Source: Arthrobacter sp. FB24 (lineage in GTDB: Bacteria; Actinomycetota; Actinomycetes; Actinomycetales; Micrococcaceae). Taken from it: a stretch of DNA of 64,000 nucleotides. The notes beneath the pieces are model-generated. The model did not search any database and was not told where the DNA came from. It saw only the letters and a list, made by a program, of their open reading frames with translations. The stretch lies in contig NC_008541.1 in assembly GCF_000196235.1 (NCBI RefSeq), forward strand, positions 3,906,001 through 3,970,000. The letters are read 5' to 3'. Made by a program: the position numbers and the translations under genes. Positions 16,713-25,133 of the stretch are shown here, in pieces; the stretch's first letter is position 1; the number at the start of each line of letters is the position of its first letter.

Positions 16713-18119
16713 TTAGGCGGAAACGCGGCGCTTCCGGGGCAGGCCGAGCTCTTCGAGCGGGGTCCTGTGGGTTTCCTTCGCCGTCGCAATGGCGATCGCG
16801 GAGACCGCCAGGCAGACCACCGTGAAGCTGGCCACCGGGATCCAGCCGCCGGGGCCGGGCTGTGCGAGGACCGTGGCGATGACGGGGGCGAACCCGGTGA
16901 GGATCAGTCCCACCTGGCTGCCGATGGCCATGCCCGAGTAGCGGACCGCTGCGGGGAACATCTCGGGGAAGAAGACCGTCCAGACGCCGTTCCAGCAGGA
17001 GTAGAACACGCTCATGTTCAGGAAGCCGAAAACGAAGATCAGGGGGACGTTGTGCTCGCTGATGGCCCAGAAGTAGCCGAACGAGGTGACAGCGCAGCCA
17101 AGGGCGCCCACCAGGAGCACCTTCTTGCGGCCGAACTTGTCCGAGATGATGCCGGCCAGCGGGATGGTGAACATGGACAGGCCAATGGTGACGGCGTTGA
17201 CGGTGAGCATCAACGTCCGGTCCAGCCCGATGGAGCTTCCCGTGGCGTAGGCCAGGGCGTAGACAGTGAAAGTGGTCTGCATGACGGAGAACAGCATGAC
17301 GAGGGCTACCCGCAGGACGTCGCGCCACTGGGTTTTCAGTACTTCGGCCGCGGGCATGCCCTTGGGCTTGGCCGGATCTACGGCTTCTTCGAAGACCGGC
17401 GGTTCCTCCAGCCGGGTGCGGATCCAGTAGGCGACGCCGAGGACCACAACGGAGAGCCAGAACGGGATGCGCCAGCCCCAACTGAGCAGCTGGTCTTCGG
17501 GGAGGGCCGCCAGCGGGATGAAGACCACGGTGGAGAGCACCATGCCGGAGGCGTAGCCGGTCATGACGAAGCTGGTGAAGAAGCCGCGGCGGCCTTCCGG
17601 GGAGTGTTCCATGGTGAGGGTGGATGCGCCGGCGGCTTCGGCACCCGCCGAGAAGCCCTGGGCCAGGCGGCCAACCAGGAGCAGGGCCGTGGCCCAGTAG
17701 CCTATTTGGCCGTAGGTGGGCAGGAAGCCGATGCCGATGGACGCGACGCCCATGATCACCAGCGTGATCATGAGGGCCTGCTTACGGCCCACCTTGTCAC
17801 CGAAGTGGCTCATCACGATGCCGCCGAGCGGCCGGGCCAGGTAACCGACGCCGAAGGTGGCCATCGCTCCAAGCAGTGCCACCACGGGGTCGCCGCCGGG
17901 GAAGAAGATCTTGGGGAAGACCAGCGCTGCCGCGGTGCCGTAGATGAAGAAATCGTAGTACTCCAGGGTGGAACCCAGGAACGAGGCCAGCGCCGCTTTC
18001 CTGGGCATCTTGGCCGGACGGATTTCGGCCTGGTTTTGGATGTCCGGTTCCAGGACGTCGCCGCGCAGGACGGCAGTCTCCCGGACGTCAAGTGCCGGGG
18101 GTTCTTGGACAAGTCCCAT
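16713..18119 (-). CDS. MFS transporter, metabolite:H+ symporter (MHS) family
   Basis: A 468-residue, 12-segment proton symporter. The MHS/ShiA hallmark is the N-terminal LGSTLEYYDFFIYGTAAAL followed by FPGGDP, and the loop 2-3 signature HFGDKVGRKQ is intact, as is the second-half SDKFGRKK. MHS members carry shikimate, 2-oxoglutarate, citrate, proline or protocatechuate-like acids. The ATG at 18119 is chosen because GAGGAG lies 7 bases upstream; a longer TTG start at 18173 has no ribosome site. It is the first gene of the operon that runs to 10582, so it most likely imports that operon's substrate. A palindrome and a CRP-like site lie upstream. Confidence 0.88.
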   Translation of the reverse strand: MGLVQEPPALDVRETAVLRGDVLEPDIQNQAEIRPAKMPRKAALASFLGSTLEYYDFFIYGTAAALVFPKIFFPGGDPVVALLGAMATFGVGYLARPLGGIVMSHFGDKVGRKQALMITLVIMGVASIGIGFLPTYGQIGYWATALLLVGRLAQGFSAGAEAAGASTLTMEHSPEGRRGFFTSFVMTGYASGMVLSTVVFIPLAALPEDQLLSWGWRIPFWLSVVVLGVAYWIRTRLEEPPVFEEAVDPAKPKGMPAAEVLKTQWRDVLRVALVMLFSVMQTTFTVYALAYATGSSIGLDRTLMLTVNAVTIGLSMFTIPLAGIISDKFGRKKVLLVGALGCAVTSFGYFWAISEHNVPLIFVFGFLNMSVFYSCWNGVWTVFFPEMFPAAVRYSGMAIGSQVGLILTGFAPVIATVLAQPGPGGWIPVASFTVVCLAVSAIAIATAKETHRTPLEELGLPRKRRVSA

Positions 18120-18279
18120 TAGTGTCTCCTCATCGAGTTCACGGGCTAAGTGTGGTGGGAGCCGGCGCCACAATGCGGCGGCACGGTCCGTAAGAGTTCT
18201 CGCGGCCGGCGTCCTGTTCAGGGCCGGACTTCCGGGTGCCCGTTGGCGGTGGCTTGCGTGGCTCCCTGACTCAAAACTG

Positions 18280-18325
18280 TATGAGCGGCATCACGACAGA
18301 CAGCGGTCAATCCCATTCAACGGGA
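18280..18325 (-). promoter_or_regulatory. Promoter region of the cyclic-substrate operon with IclR-type and CRP-like sites
   Basis: A 15-bp near-perfect palindrome TCCCATTCAACGGGA lies at 18311-18325 just outside the IclR gene. It abuts a minus-strand -35-like TTGACC (18310-18305). TATGA-N6-TCACG at 18280-18295 matches a CRP/GlxR half-site pair at 8 of 10 positions and lies where a -10 would be expected; no good -10 is evident. The palindrome is the likely operator for the adjacent IclR protein. Confidence 0.5.
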
Positions 18326-18338
18326 CGGTGGCGGATGC

Positions 18339-19169
18339 TTAGATGTTCGCGTCCCGGGCGTCCGCGGACTGGCGGCCCGTCTCGAGCCAGGGCCGGGTGC
18401 CGTACGGCCGGCGCTCCGCACCCATCGTTCGGGAGAGGCCGCGGCCCGCGGCCACCAGGACCGGGAGGATCACCTGGGGCTTCTCGTCAGCGGTGGGGAC
18501 GACGACGGCGATCGCACCGATCACGCTATTGCCCTCACCAAACACAGGCACGGAGTACGCGGTGTTTTCGGGGACCAGGACGCCGGCCAGCCGGACGTAG
18601 CCCCGCTCGCGGATCAGGGCCAGGTGCGCGCGGATCTTGACGGGATCCGTTTCCGTAGCGGGCGTGGTCTTCTGCAGCGGGCCCGCCAGGAAACGCTCCT
18701 GGACGTGGCGGGGCATGTGGGCCATCATGGCGAGGCCCGATGACGTGTTGTGGATGTCCAGCCGGCCGGCGACGTCGGCGAGGTTCAGCACTGTGCCGTG
18801 CCGGTCAAGCCGCTCAAGGTACAGGACACTGCCGGATTCCACGTCGGGGACGGACAGGGAAACGTTCTCGCGGACGGCCGCGTGGACGCCTTCCAGGAAG
18901 GGAAGCCCGCGGCGCCGGAACTCTTCGAGGGGGTTGCTGCGCGAGGCGAGCTCCCACATTTTTACGCCTACGCCGTAGTCCCCGTCAGCGCCGCGGTTGA
19001 GCAGCCCGCTGTCCACCAGGCCGCCTGCCAGGCGGTGGGCGGTGCTGCTGGACATCCCGGTGATGCGGACCAGCTCAGCGAGCGTCAGCCGCGGATTCCC
19101 CCGGGAGAAGGCGTCCAGGATTTTCACCACGCGCTGGATGACGGACTCCCCCGATGCGGAGTTCGCCAT
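18339..19169 (-). CDS. IclR family transcriptional regulator (first copy)
   Basis: A 276-residue regulator. The N-terminal winged helix (residues about 8-70) contains LTLAELVRITGMSSSTAHRL as the recognition region, and the C-terminal IclR ligand domain (about 85-255) follows with GLAMMAHMP and the SVPVFGEGNSVIGAIAVVVP strand. The ATG at 19169 is chosen because GGGAGGG lies 4 bases upstream and the length fits the family (about 250-280). It lies upstream of, and on the same strand as, the MHS transporter operon and is the likely local regulator, sensing a small organic acid. IclR proteins may activate or repress. Confidence 0.9.
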   Translation of the reverse strand: MANSASGESVIQRVVKILDAFSRGNPRLTLAELVRITGMSSSTAHRLAGGLVDSGLLNRGADGDYGVGVKMWELASRSNPLEEFRRRGLPFLEGVHAAVRENVSLSVPDVESGSVLYLERLDRHGTVLNLADVAGRLDIHNTSSGLAMMAHMPRHVQERFLAGPLQKTTPATETDPVKIRAHLALIRERGYVRLAGVLVPENTAYSVPVFGEGNSVIGAIAVVVPTADEKPQVILPVLVAAGRGLSRTMGAERRPYGTRPWLETGRQSADARDANI

Positions 19170-19658
19170 GGTCCCTCCCGGTTGCGCCAGCTGTTGTCCT
19201 GCCAATATATCCCCCTGCCGGCAGGACCGCGGACGCGTGGAAGTAGCCCAGGACCGAGCAAAGCCGCACGCGGATACGAACCCCCGGAGCGGGCCATCAA
19301 GGGAACACCGCCGGGAGGAACTACGTGGAGCTGCGGCTGATCGGGGAACGCCGCGGCAAGGGGCCGACGGACAAACGTGTGATGCAGGACACACGGGAAA
19401 TTCCACTGAAATGATTGCCTTGCGGCCCGGCTGTCCGCCACACTAAGGGTGGATCCGCAGGAACGACACAACGTTCCCGGTCCCTCCGCCGGAAGCTTCG
19501 CACCGGCCCCGCCCCATCACAGAATGCCGGGCCCCCTCGAATTATCTCCAGCCTCAACCGGCGCTACTTTTGTCCTCGGCAATTTTGTCCAAGGAACACC
19601 CCTCACCAAATCCGCCCTCAGAGGCCTACCGCCCCGTCATCGCGAAAGAGAGCACCCC
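19170..19658. other. 489-bp intergenic region between iclR and a small divergent gene
   Basis: Besides the iclR promoter repeats near its left end, the region holds one further inverted repeat, CGTGTG-N8-CACACG (19376-19395), and an IclR-like ATTCCACTGAAAT segment about 10 bases downstream of it. I see no convincing gene, RNA or terminator in the rest; reading frames present here have no ribosome site or recognisable product. Confidence 0.5.
19197..19226 (-). promoter_or_regulatory. Promoter with inverted repeats before the first iclR gene
   Basis: TCCTGCC (19197-19203) and GGCAGGA (19220-19226) form a perfect inverted repeat, and the right part is itself the palindrome CCTGCCGGCAGG (19214-19225). 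Between them on the minus strand lies a -10-like TATATT. The arrangement would suit autoregulation by the IclR protein. Confidence 0.4.
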
Positions 19659-19889
19659 ATGATCAAGCACCACTCGGACATCCTGCTGGAAATCATTGCC
19701 CACGACCCCGCAACCATCGAAAACGACCTCAACAGTGCGGTGGACATCGCCCTCCGGCACGCCATGCAGGAGCGGCGCCACGGTGTGCTGGTCACCCAGA
19801 CCGGCTTCTCCAGTTACACCGTGGCCGTCAGCCGCGACGTTCCCTACGGCGAAACCCGCGAACTGCGGCAATGGGCTTCCATGGCATAG
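19659..19889 (+). CDS. Small hypothetical protein (76 aa)
   Basis: A 76-residue soluble protein starting MIKHHSDILLEIIAHDP, with a predicted N-terminal helix (about 6-37) and a short beta region (HGVLVTQTGFSSYTVAVS, about 41-58). There are no cysteines or membrane segments. The ATG at 19659 follows AAAGAGAG by 8 bases. The pattern looks like coding sequence but I do not recognise a family. Confidence 0.55.
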   Translation: MIKHHSDILLEIIAHDPATIENDLNSAVDIALRHAMQERRHGVLVTQTGFSSYTVAVSRDVPYGETRELRQWASMA

Positions 19890-19938
19890 GGCAGCAGCGG
19901 AGGCGCCTGTACTCGCTTCCCGCCCGCCTGTAGCGTGG

Positions 19939-19956
19939 GAAAGTCAGTGCACTTTC
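19939..19956. promoter_or_regulatory. Inverted repeat upstream of the 79-aa gene
   Basis: GAAAGT-CAGTGC-ACTTTC is a perfect 6-bp-arm inverted repeat 44 bases before the next ATG. It could be an operator or a 5' leader hairpin; there is no further evidence. Confidence 0.3.
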
Positions 19957-19999
19957 TACACGCTCGTGCAGTCAGACACCGCAAGACGAGGAGTAGTCA

Positions 20000-20239
20000 A
20001 TGAGCACGGAACACAACGAGCCCCAAGACATCGTGAGCGACGGCGTCGAGGACGGAACAAGACCAGTGCCGAGGGAGGAGCCGGCGGACCGCAGCTCCGG
20101 CCGCCACGCAGCCTCCGGCCCCGCTGATGGCGGCCCGGCCGGCTCAGGAGGCACCAGGCCTCCGGGACCGGCCGAGGAACAGAACAGCGAAACCGCGGAC
20201 GACCGGGGCCTCACCACGGAACCCAGCTCCAGCGACTGA
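20000..20239 (+). CDS. Small acidic, probably disordered protein (79 aa)
   Basis: A 79-residue protein of very low complexity, rich in Gly, Pro, Ser, Glu and Asp, with no hydrophobic core, so it is likely intrinsically disordered. A GAGGAG ribosome site lies 7 bases before the ATG and a strong terminator follows the stop by 8 bases, which supports it as a real single-gene unit. No family recognised. Confidence 0.6.
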   Translation: MSTEHNEPQDIVSDGVEDGTRPVPREEPADRSSGRHAASGPADGGPAGSGGTRPPGPAEEQNSETADDRGLTTEPSSSD

Positions 20240-20247
20240 CCCGGGTG

Positions 20248-20305
20248 ACAGAAGAAGAGAGGCCCGACGGCGGCAATTGCCGCCGTCGGGCCTCTCTTCT
20301 TCTGT
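20248..20305. terminator. Bidirectional terminator, perfect 29-bp-arm palindrome
   Basis: Bases 20248-20276 and 20277-20305 are exact reverse complements (58 bp in total, no mismatch), with a GC-rich centre and AGAAGAAGAGAG/CTCTCTTCTTCT ends. It lies between the convergent 79-aa gene and the PfpI gene and would fold on transcripts from either side. Confidence 0.85.
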
Positions 20306-20329
20306 GGTCACGCAGTTGCTGCGCGACGG

Positions 20330-20896
20330 TCAGGCAGTCTGGCCGGCGTGCTCGCCTTCCTCGATCTCCTCGAGCAGTTTGTCGTTGAAGGCGTTGAGGT
20401 CGCCGGGGTGCCTGCTGGTCACGAACCCCTGGTCCACCACCACTTCCGCGTCACTCCAGTCCGCACCGGCGTTCTTCAGGTCGGTCTGGAGCGTGTGGTA
20501 CGAGGTCAGCTTGCGCCCGCGGACCACTCCGGCGTCGATCAGCAGCCACGGGCCGTGGCAGATGGAGGCCACGGGCTTGTGCTGCTCAAAGAAGCTGCGG
20601 GCAAAGGCCTGGGCGTCCTTGTCCACGCGAAGGTGGTCGGCGTTGACCACACCGCCGGGGATGACCAGGGCGTGAAAATCGGAGGCATTGGCCTCCGCCA
20701 CCGTGATGTCGACGTCGAAGGTCTCGCCTTTTTCGGTGCCGTCGTAACCCTGCAGCTTTCCCGCCTTGGGCGCGACGAGCGTGGGCTCGCCGCCGGCTTC
20801 CTTCACGGCATTCCAAGGGCTGGTGAGCTCCACCTGTTCCACGCCGTCGGTCAGCAGGAACGCAACCTTCTTGCCTGCAATATTGTGCGCTGACAT
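20330..20896 (-). CDS. DJ-1/PfpI family protein (type 1 glutamine amidotransferase-like)
   Basis: A 188-residue cytoplasmic protein of the PfpI/YhbO branch, which has protease, chaperone or deglycase-type protective roles in stress. The nucleophile Cys is in ASICHGPW (about residue 114), its neighbouring His follows directly, and the acidic partner is in DGVEQVEL (about 18-25). The segment HALVIPGGVVNADHLR is typical of the family. The ATG at 20896 has a strong AGAGGAGG ribosome site. A promoter is visible upstream on the minus strand. Confidence 0.9.
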   Translation of the reverse strand: MSAHNIAGKKVAFLLTDGVEQVELTSPWNAVKEAGGEPTLVAPKAGKLQGYDGTEKGETFDVDITVAEANASDFHALVIPGGVVNADHLRVDKDAQAFARSFFEQHKPVASICHGPWLLIDAGVVRGRKLTSYHTLQTDLKNAGADWSDAEVVVDQGFVTSRHPGDLNAFNDKLLEEIEEGEHAGQTA

Positions 20897-20930
20897 ATGT
20901 CCTCCTCTTGCCGGATTCCTTACGGGTTTA

Positions 20931-20959
20931 ACACTAGGAACCCCGGAAATAATAAGCAA
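20931..20959 (-). promoter_or_regulatory. Putative sigma-70-type promoter of the PfpI gene
   Basis: On the minus strand TTGCTT (20959-20954) and TAGTGT (20936-20931) are separated by 17 bases, ending 34 bases before the PfpI ATG. Confidence 0.5.
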
Positions 20960-20976
20960 GCTGATAATCCTGCTGC

Positions 20977-21032
20977 GCCGGACAAACAGTGCGGGCCAAA
21001 CAGTGCCGGACAAACAGTGCCGGACAAACAGT
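20977..21032. repeat. Four tandem copies of a 14-bp unit
   Basis: The unit GCCGGACAAACAGT is present at 20977-20990, 21005-21018 and 21019-21032, with a diverged copy GCGGGCCAAACAGT at 20991-21004. The array lies in the divergent intergenic region between the PfpI gene and the secreted-protein gene, 104 bases before the latter's ATG. Confidence 0.9.
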
Positions 21033-21136
21033 GCTAGCACGGAAGTCAGCGACAGCACCCCCGCCGCACCATGGAAACACGGCATCAGGAAAGGATTCCT
21101 GGCCGAAACCACAATCACCGCAACAGGAGCAAACAA

Positions 21137-21631
21137 ATGTCCATGACCGCCGGAACAACGAAGTCCCGTCCCTCCCGCGCCAAGATCGCACTCGTTTCAG
21201 CAATGACGCTGGGACTTGCTGCGGGCGGCGTCGCCCTGGCCGCGCCTGCCCAGGCCGCCACCACCAACTACGCCTGCACCGTCACCCCGCTGAAGCCCGT
21301 CTTTGCCGGTTTCAACTCCTCGGGCACCAAGCTGGTGGATTACCAGATCCAGGTGCGCTGCTACAACAACCGTTCCGTCTACATCGAGCAGCAGCGTTGG
21401 GAAAGTGACGACTGGCCCAACGGCGACGACCACCTCGGCAACTCCAGCTTCAGCCGCAGCCTCGGCTACTACAGCGGCACTGTCACCATCCACAACGTCC
21501 GGACCCTGACCAATACGGAGATCGGCAATGAGGAGGTGTACCAGAAGGTCCGCCACCAGGAAGGAGCCGGCGGGGTCTGGTCGCCGTTCACGGGCTGGAA
21601 GAGCAGCGGCACCACGTCCATGTCCAACTAG
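21137..21631 (+). CDS. Secreted hypothetical protein
   Basis: A 164-residue protein with a Sec signal peptide: a basic start (TKSRPSRAK), a hydrophobic core (ALVSAMTLGLAAGGVALAA) and an AQA-type cleavage site near residue 43. The mature part of about 120 residues is beta-rich, with two cysteines that may form a disulfide (NYACTV and VRCYNN) and many aromatic residues. The ATG at 21137 has AGGAG 8 bases upstream. The domain is not recognised; it may bind the cell surface or a polymer. It stands alone between a repeat array and a terminator. Confidence 0.75.
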   Translation: MSMTAGTTKSRPSRAKIALVSAMTLGLAAGGVALAAPAQAATTNYACTVTPLKPVFAGFNSSGTKLVDYQIQVRCYNNRSVYIEQQRWESDDWPNGDDHLGNSSFSRSLGYYSGTVTIHNVRTLTNTEIGNEEVYQKVRHQEGAGGVWSPFTGWKSSGTTSMSN

Positions 21632-21662
21632 CGCGATGTCCAACTAGCGTCCCTCTGACCGG

Positions 21663-21700
21663 AACCCGGCGGCCGTCCCACAAGGGCGGCCGCCGGGTTT
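21663..21700. terminator. Bidirectional terminator
   Basis: AACCCGGCGGCCG pairs with CGGCCGCCGGGTTT across a short loop, with one bulge, and the right arm ends in TTT. It lies between the convergent secreted-protein gene and the LuxR-type regulator gene. Confidence 0.75.
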
Positions 21701-21701
21701 G

Positions 21702-22358
21702 CTAGTGCTGGCGCAGGTAGGTGAGCACGGCGAGGACCCGGCGGTGGTCCTCGGGTTCAGGTCGCAGACCAAGCTTCAGGAAGATGCTCCGGATGTGCGC
21801 CTCCACCGTCCGCTCCCCCAGGAACAGGGTCTTCCCGATCGCCTGGTTGGTGCGCCCCTGGGCCATCAGTTCCAGGACGTCCCGTTCCCGGCTGCTGAGC
21901 TCATCTTCCCGCTGGTGGCCGTTATGCGGCCGCGCCACCATCCGTGCCACCAGTTCAGGGTCGACGGCGGTCCCGCCGGCTGCCACCCGGTGCAGCGCGT
22001 CGATGAACTCGTCGATGTCCGAGACCCGCTCCTTCAGGAGGTAGCCCAGGCCTTTCGCTCCGTTCCCCAGGAGCTGCATGGCGTTTTCCGTCTCCACATA
22101 CTGGGACAGCAGGAGGACGCCCGTTCCGGGTTGGTCTTGCCTGATCGCCGTCGCGGCCTGGATCCCTTCGGTAGTGAAGGTGGGCGGCATGCGGATGTCG
22201 ACGACGGCAACATCGGGCTGAAGGGCGGCAACACACGCCAGCAGTTCCTGGCCATCCGCAGCCTCGCAGACCACCTCCAGCCCTTCGGAGGCGAGCAGCG
22301 CGGCCAGGCCCCGGCGCAGCAGCGCCGAATCGTCCGCGATGGCGACGCGCAATGTCAT
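21702..22358 (-). CDS. NarL/LuxR-type response regulator
   Basis: A 218-residue regulator. The receiver domain (1-120) has the acidic pocket ADDS, phosphoacceptor Asp in VVDIRMPP (about 54) and Lys in LLKERV (about 108). The C-terminal LuxR domain (about 145-210) has [25 protein letters not shown] followed by a recognition helix. It is coupled to the upstream kinase gene by an ATGA overlap, so the two form one two-component system. The target genes are not evident. Confidence 0.93.
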   Translation of the reverse strand: MTLRVAIADDSALLRRGLAALLASEGLEVVCEAADGQELLACVAALQPDVAVVDIRMPPTFTTEGIQAATAIRQDQPGTGVLLLSQYVETENAMQLLGNGAKGLGYLLKERVSDIDEFIDALHRVAAGGTAVDPELVARMVARPHNGHQREDELSSRERDVLELMAQGRTNQAIGKTLFLGERTVEAHIRSIFLKLGLRPEPEDHRRVLAVLTYLRQH

Positions 22359-24196
22359 GGCATGTCCTCCGTGGGGTCGGCCGCGAACGGCAGGGTTGCC
22401 GCCACGGTTGTTCCGCCGCCTTCCGGACTGGTGACCGTCAGGGAGCCGCCCAGGGCTGCCGCCCGGTCGGCCAGCCCCAGCAGCCCGCCGTCGGCCCCGG
22501 GGCTTGCCCCGCCGATCCCGTTGTCCGTGACGTGGAGCCTGAGTCCGGCGTCCGCGCCCGTGACGCTGATCTGCAGGTTCGAGGCACGGGCGTGTTTGGC
22601 CGCATTGGTCACGGCCTCGGCGCAAATGAAATACGCCGCGAGTTCCACCTGCGGCGGCGGCCTCTGCGGCAGGTCAACGTCCAGTTCGATGGGGAGCGCC
22701 GAGCGCTCGGCGAGCGCCGTCAGGGAGCCTGCCAGCCCCCTTTCCCGCAACGACGGCGGGTAAACGCCCCGGGCCAGCTCACGAAGTTCCGCCAGTGCGA
22801 CGGCGAGCTCGTCGCTGGCCTGGTCCACCAGCTCCTTCATCTCCGCCGGGGTCGCGGCCCGCCGCGCCCTTGCCAGGTCCATGGACACCGCAACGAGCCG
22901 CTGCTGGGCGCCGTCGTGAAGGTCCCGCTCGAGCTCACGACGCCGGGCGTCCCCGGCCGTGACAATCCGTTCCCGGGAGCGCCGGACCTCGATCAGCTGG
23001 TCCCGCAGCTGCTGTTCCATGTTCTGGTTGTCCAGGGCCAGGGACGTGGCGCTCCGCACGGCGGCCATTAGCTGGGGCTGGTCCCGGAGGGCCTCGTCGA
23101 AAACCAGCGCCCCCACAGGAGTGCCGTTGCGCTCCAGCACCATGGCCGCCCGCCCGGATCCGTCCTCCGGGACCGCGCGGGGCACGCCGTCGTCGTCCAC
23201 GAAGCCGGACAGCGCGGGCGACCACCGCCACAGACTGAGGGTGGGGTCCCGGACCGACCTGCGCAGGGCCCGGATGAGCCGGTCGCTGACCGGCGCCATC
23301 CCGATCTCCACCATCAGCTCGCTCAGGGCACCGCGGGCGAACCTGTAGCGCCACAGCCCCAGCAAGACGGCGAGCGGGACGATCGCCGTCGCCGGGTACT
23401 GCCAGAACAGAGCCTCGTTGGAGAGTGATCCGGTCAGCTGCACCACGGCGAGCGAGACCCAGACGGTGGACGCGGTCTTGATGATCACCGCCAGCCACAG
23501 CGGCAGGAATGCTGCCCGGTACGCGGGCGAGCCGGACCGCCAGCGGGAGACCAGCACGGCCACAATGGCCATGCCGATGCCCACCTGGACAATGCGGGCA
23601 GCGTCCCCGATGGCGCTGGTCAGCTGCGGGCTGTCCCACAGCAGAAGCAGGTTGCGGGAGGTGGACTCCCCCGCCGCGATGTGCAGCCGCGGGTCGAAAA
23701 AGGCCCAGCTCGCCACTGCGATGACTGCCCAGGCAGCAAAGAAGAAAACGACGGCAGCCCGTTCCGCCCGCGAGCGCAGGACTCCCGAGGGGAAGCTCAG
23801 GGCCAGCTGCAGCAGCGGCGGCTGGTACATGAGCGTCAGCGCCACACCGGCTGTGAACAGCACCGGATCACTGGACCGCCGCACTCCGGCGGCCAGCCAC
23901 AGCAGTCCGGCGAGCACCAGCAGAAGGCCGGGATTCCGGTTGGGCCGGGTCTGCCACGCCGTCATGCCGGCCAGGACAAAGGCCAGTCCCACTGCCACGA
24001 ACAGGGAGAGTTCAAACACGGAGAAAGGTGCCCTGTCCGGGTTCTCGCCCCAGCGGATGACTCCTTGGGCATTCAGGACGCCCAAGGTCCGGGCGGGATC
24101 CTGCAACGCAGCCGGTGCCCAGTCGATCGAAATCAGCACCAGGGCCAGGACGCCCACGGTGGCAGCCACTACGAGAACCAGTTGCTTGGGAGTCAC
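22355..24196 (-). CDS. NarL-type sensor histidine kinase
   Basis: A 613-residue membrane kinase with about ten hydrophobic segments in the first 330 residues, an atypically large membrane sensor part, followed by a GAF-like stretch, the HisKA_3 dimerisation helix with the phosphorylated His in [13 protein letters not shown], and an HATPase domain with [16 protein letters not shown] and GLLGLADR boxes. The GTG at 24196 is preferred because GGAGGG lies 7 bases upstream; upstream ATGs at 24274, 24262 and 24229 would add up to 26 residues. It is translationally coupled to the response regulator. Ligand unknown; the membrane sensor suggests an envelope signal. Confidence 0.9.
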   Translation of the reverse strand: MTPKQLVLVVAATVGVLALVLISIDWAPAALQDPARTLGVLNAQGVIRWGENPDRAPFSVFELSLFVAVGLAFVLAGMTAWQTRPNRNPGLLLVLAGLLWLAAGVRRSSDPVLFTAGVALTLMYQPPLLQLALSFPSGVLRSRAERAAVVFFFAAWAVIAVASWAFFDPRLHIAAGESTSRNLLLLWDSPQLTSAIGDAARIVQVGIGMAIVAVLVSRWRSGSPAYRAAFLPLWLAVIIKTASTVWVSLAVVQLTGSLSNEALFWQYPATAIVPLAVLLGLWRYRFARGALSELMVEIGMAPVSDRLIRALRRSVRDPTLSLWRWSPALSGFVDDDGVPRAVPEDGSGRAAMVLERNGTPVGALVFDEALRDQPQLMAAVRSATSLALDNQNMEQQLRDQLIEVRRSRERIVTAGDARRRELERDLHDGAQQRLVAVSMDLARARRAATPAEMKELVDQASDELAVALAELRELARGVYPPSLRERGLAGSLTALAERSALPIELDVDLPQRPPPQVELAAYFICAEAVTNAAKHARASNLQISVTGADAGLRLHVTDNGIGGASPGADGGLLGLADRAAALGGSLTVTSPEGGGTTVAATLPFAADPTEDMP

Positions 24197-24300
24197 GGTG
24201 CTTCCCTCCGCCAAGCTTAAGAATCCCATGCCACGGGGCCCCCGGCCATAGTTCGGGGCCATGTTCGGGGCCATGGCTCGGACGTGCAGCCGGGGGCAGG

Positions 24301-25133
24301 TCAGCCGGCATCTAGTTGCGGCGCGAGCCGGTAGCCGATTCCCCTGACGGTCTCAACCCATCGCGGCGCGCGCGAATCGTCCCCCAGCCTTTTCCGCAGA
24401 TTCCCCATGTGGACTTCGACGGCGCGCTCTTCGGCGGTGCTGACATAGGAACCGGTGTCGTAGGGTTCGTTCCTCAGGCGGCGGACCAGGTCGGCCTTGG
24501 TCTGCACCAGGCGTCCGTTTTCCAGGAGGACCAGGAGGAGATCGAACTGCGTCCGGGTCAACTCAACCCTCGTTCCCTCAAACTCGGCGGTCCTGGTTCC
24601 CTCGCTCAGCGTGAGCCCGTTGTGCTCGAACTCCGCGAGATCTGAACCGGAACGGTCTCGCTCACGGGGTCCGACCTGCAGCATGCCGGCCGGACGCGTT
24701 GGCACGGCCGGCCCGGCAGGGGCTCCGCGCAGGTCACCGGCAGGCACGGCCGCCTCGACGGCCTGCCTGGGCCGGCGGAGCATCGCGGCGATCCTCGCGC
24801 GGAGCTCGCGGGGGCGGAAGGGCTTGGTCAGAAAATCGTCCGCCCTGCTTCGAATCCCATGATGGCGTCGGCTTCGTCCACCCGGCCGGTCACGATGACG
24901 AGGTAGGCGTCGCTGAACGTGCGGATGCGGCGGGAGGCCTCAAGGCCGTCAAAGTCCGGAAGCCCCAGGTCCATGGTGACCACCACGGGGTTGTACCGGC
25001 GGACCGCCTCTACCCCTTCGAGCCCGGAAGACGTCGCGTAAACGGAGAACCCTGATTGCAGCAGCACTTCCCTGAGGGAATGCCTGACGTCGTCGTCGTC
25101 CTCTACAACAACGGCAATACCGCGTTCTTCCAT
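24301..25133 (-). pseudogene. OmpR/PhoP-family response regulator broken by a frameshift
   Basis: The first 101-residue frame (25133-24828) is a receiver domain with VVVEDDDD, the phosphoacceptor Asp in VTMDLGLPD and the switch Thr in IVTGR, then it runs out of register after GFEAG. In the next frame the sequence continues as ADDFLTKPFRPRELRARI, the expected end of the receiver with its conserved Lys, through a linker to a complete winged-helix DNA-binding domain ending VRGIGYRL. One base is missing near 24843-24847 (GCAGGGCGG where GCAGGNGCGG would keep the frame). Both halves otherwise look intact, so it is either a recent mutation or a sequence error. A GGGGG ribosome site precedes the ATG. 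Confidence 0.85.

Noticed and set aside
20977..21032. Repeat array considered as a CRISPR
   Set aside because: The 14-bp units are directly adjacent with no spacers, and there are no cas genes.
24196..24274. Upstream ATG starts for the NarL-type kinase (MAPNMAPN...)
   Set aside because: The GTG at 24196 has the better ribosome site and starts just before the first membrane segment; the short GGGGCCATG repeat explains the extra Met codons.
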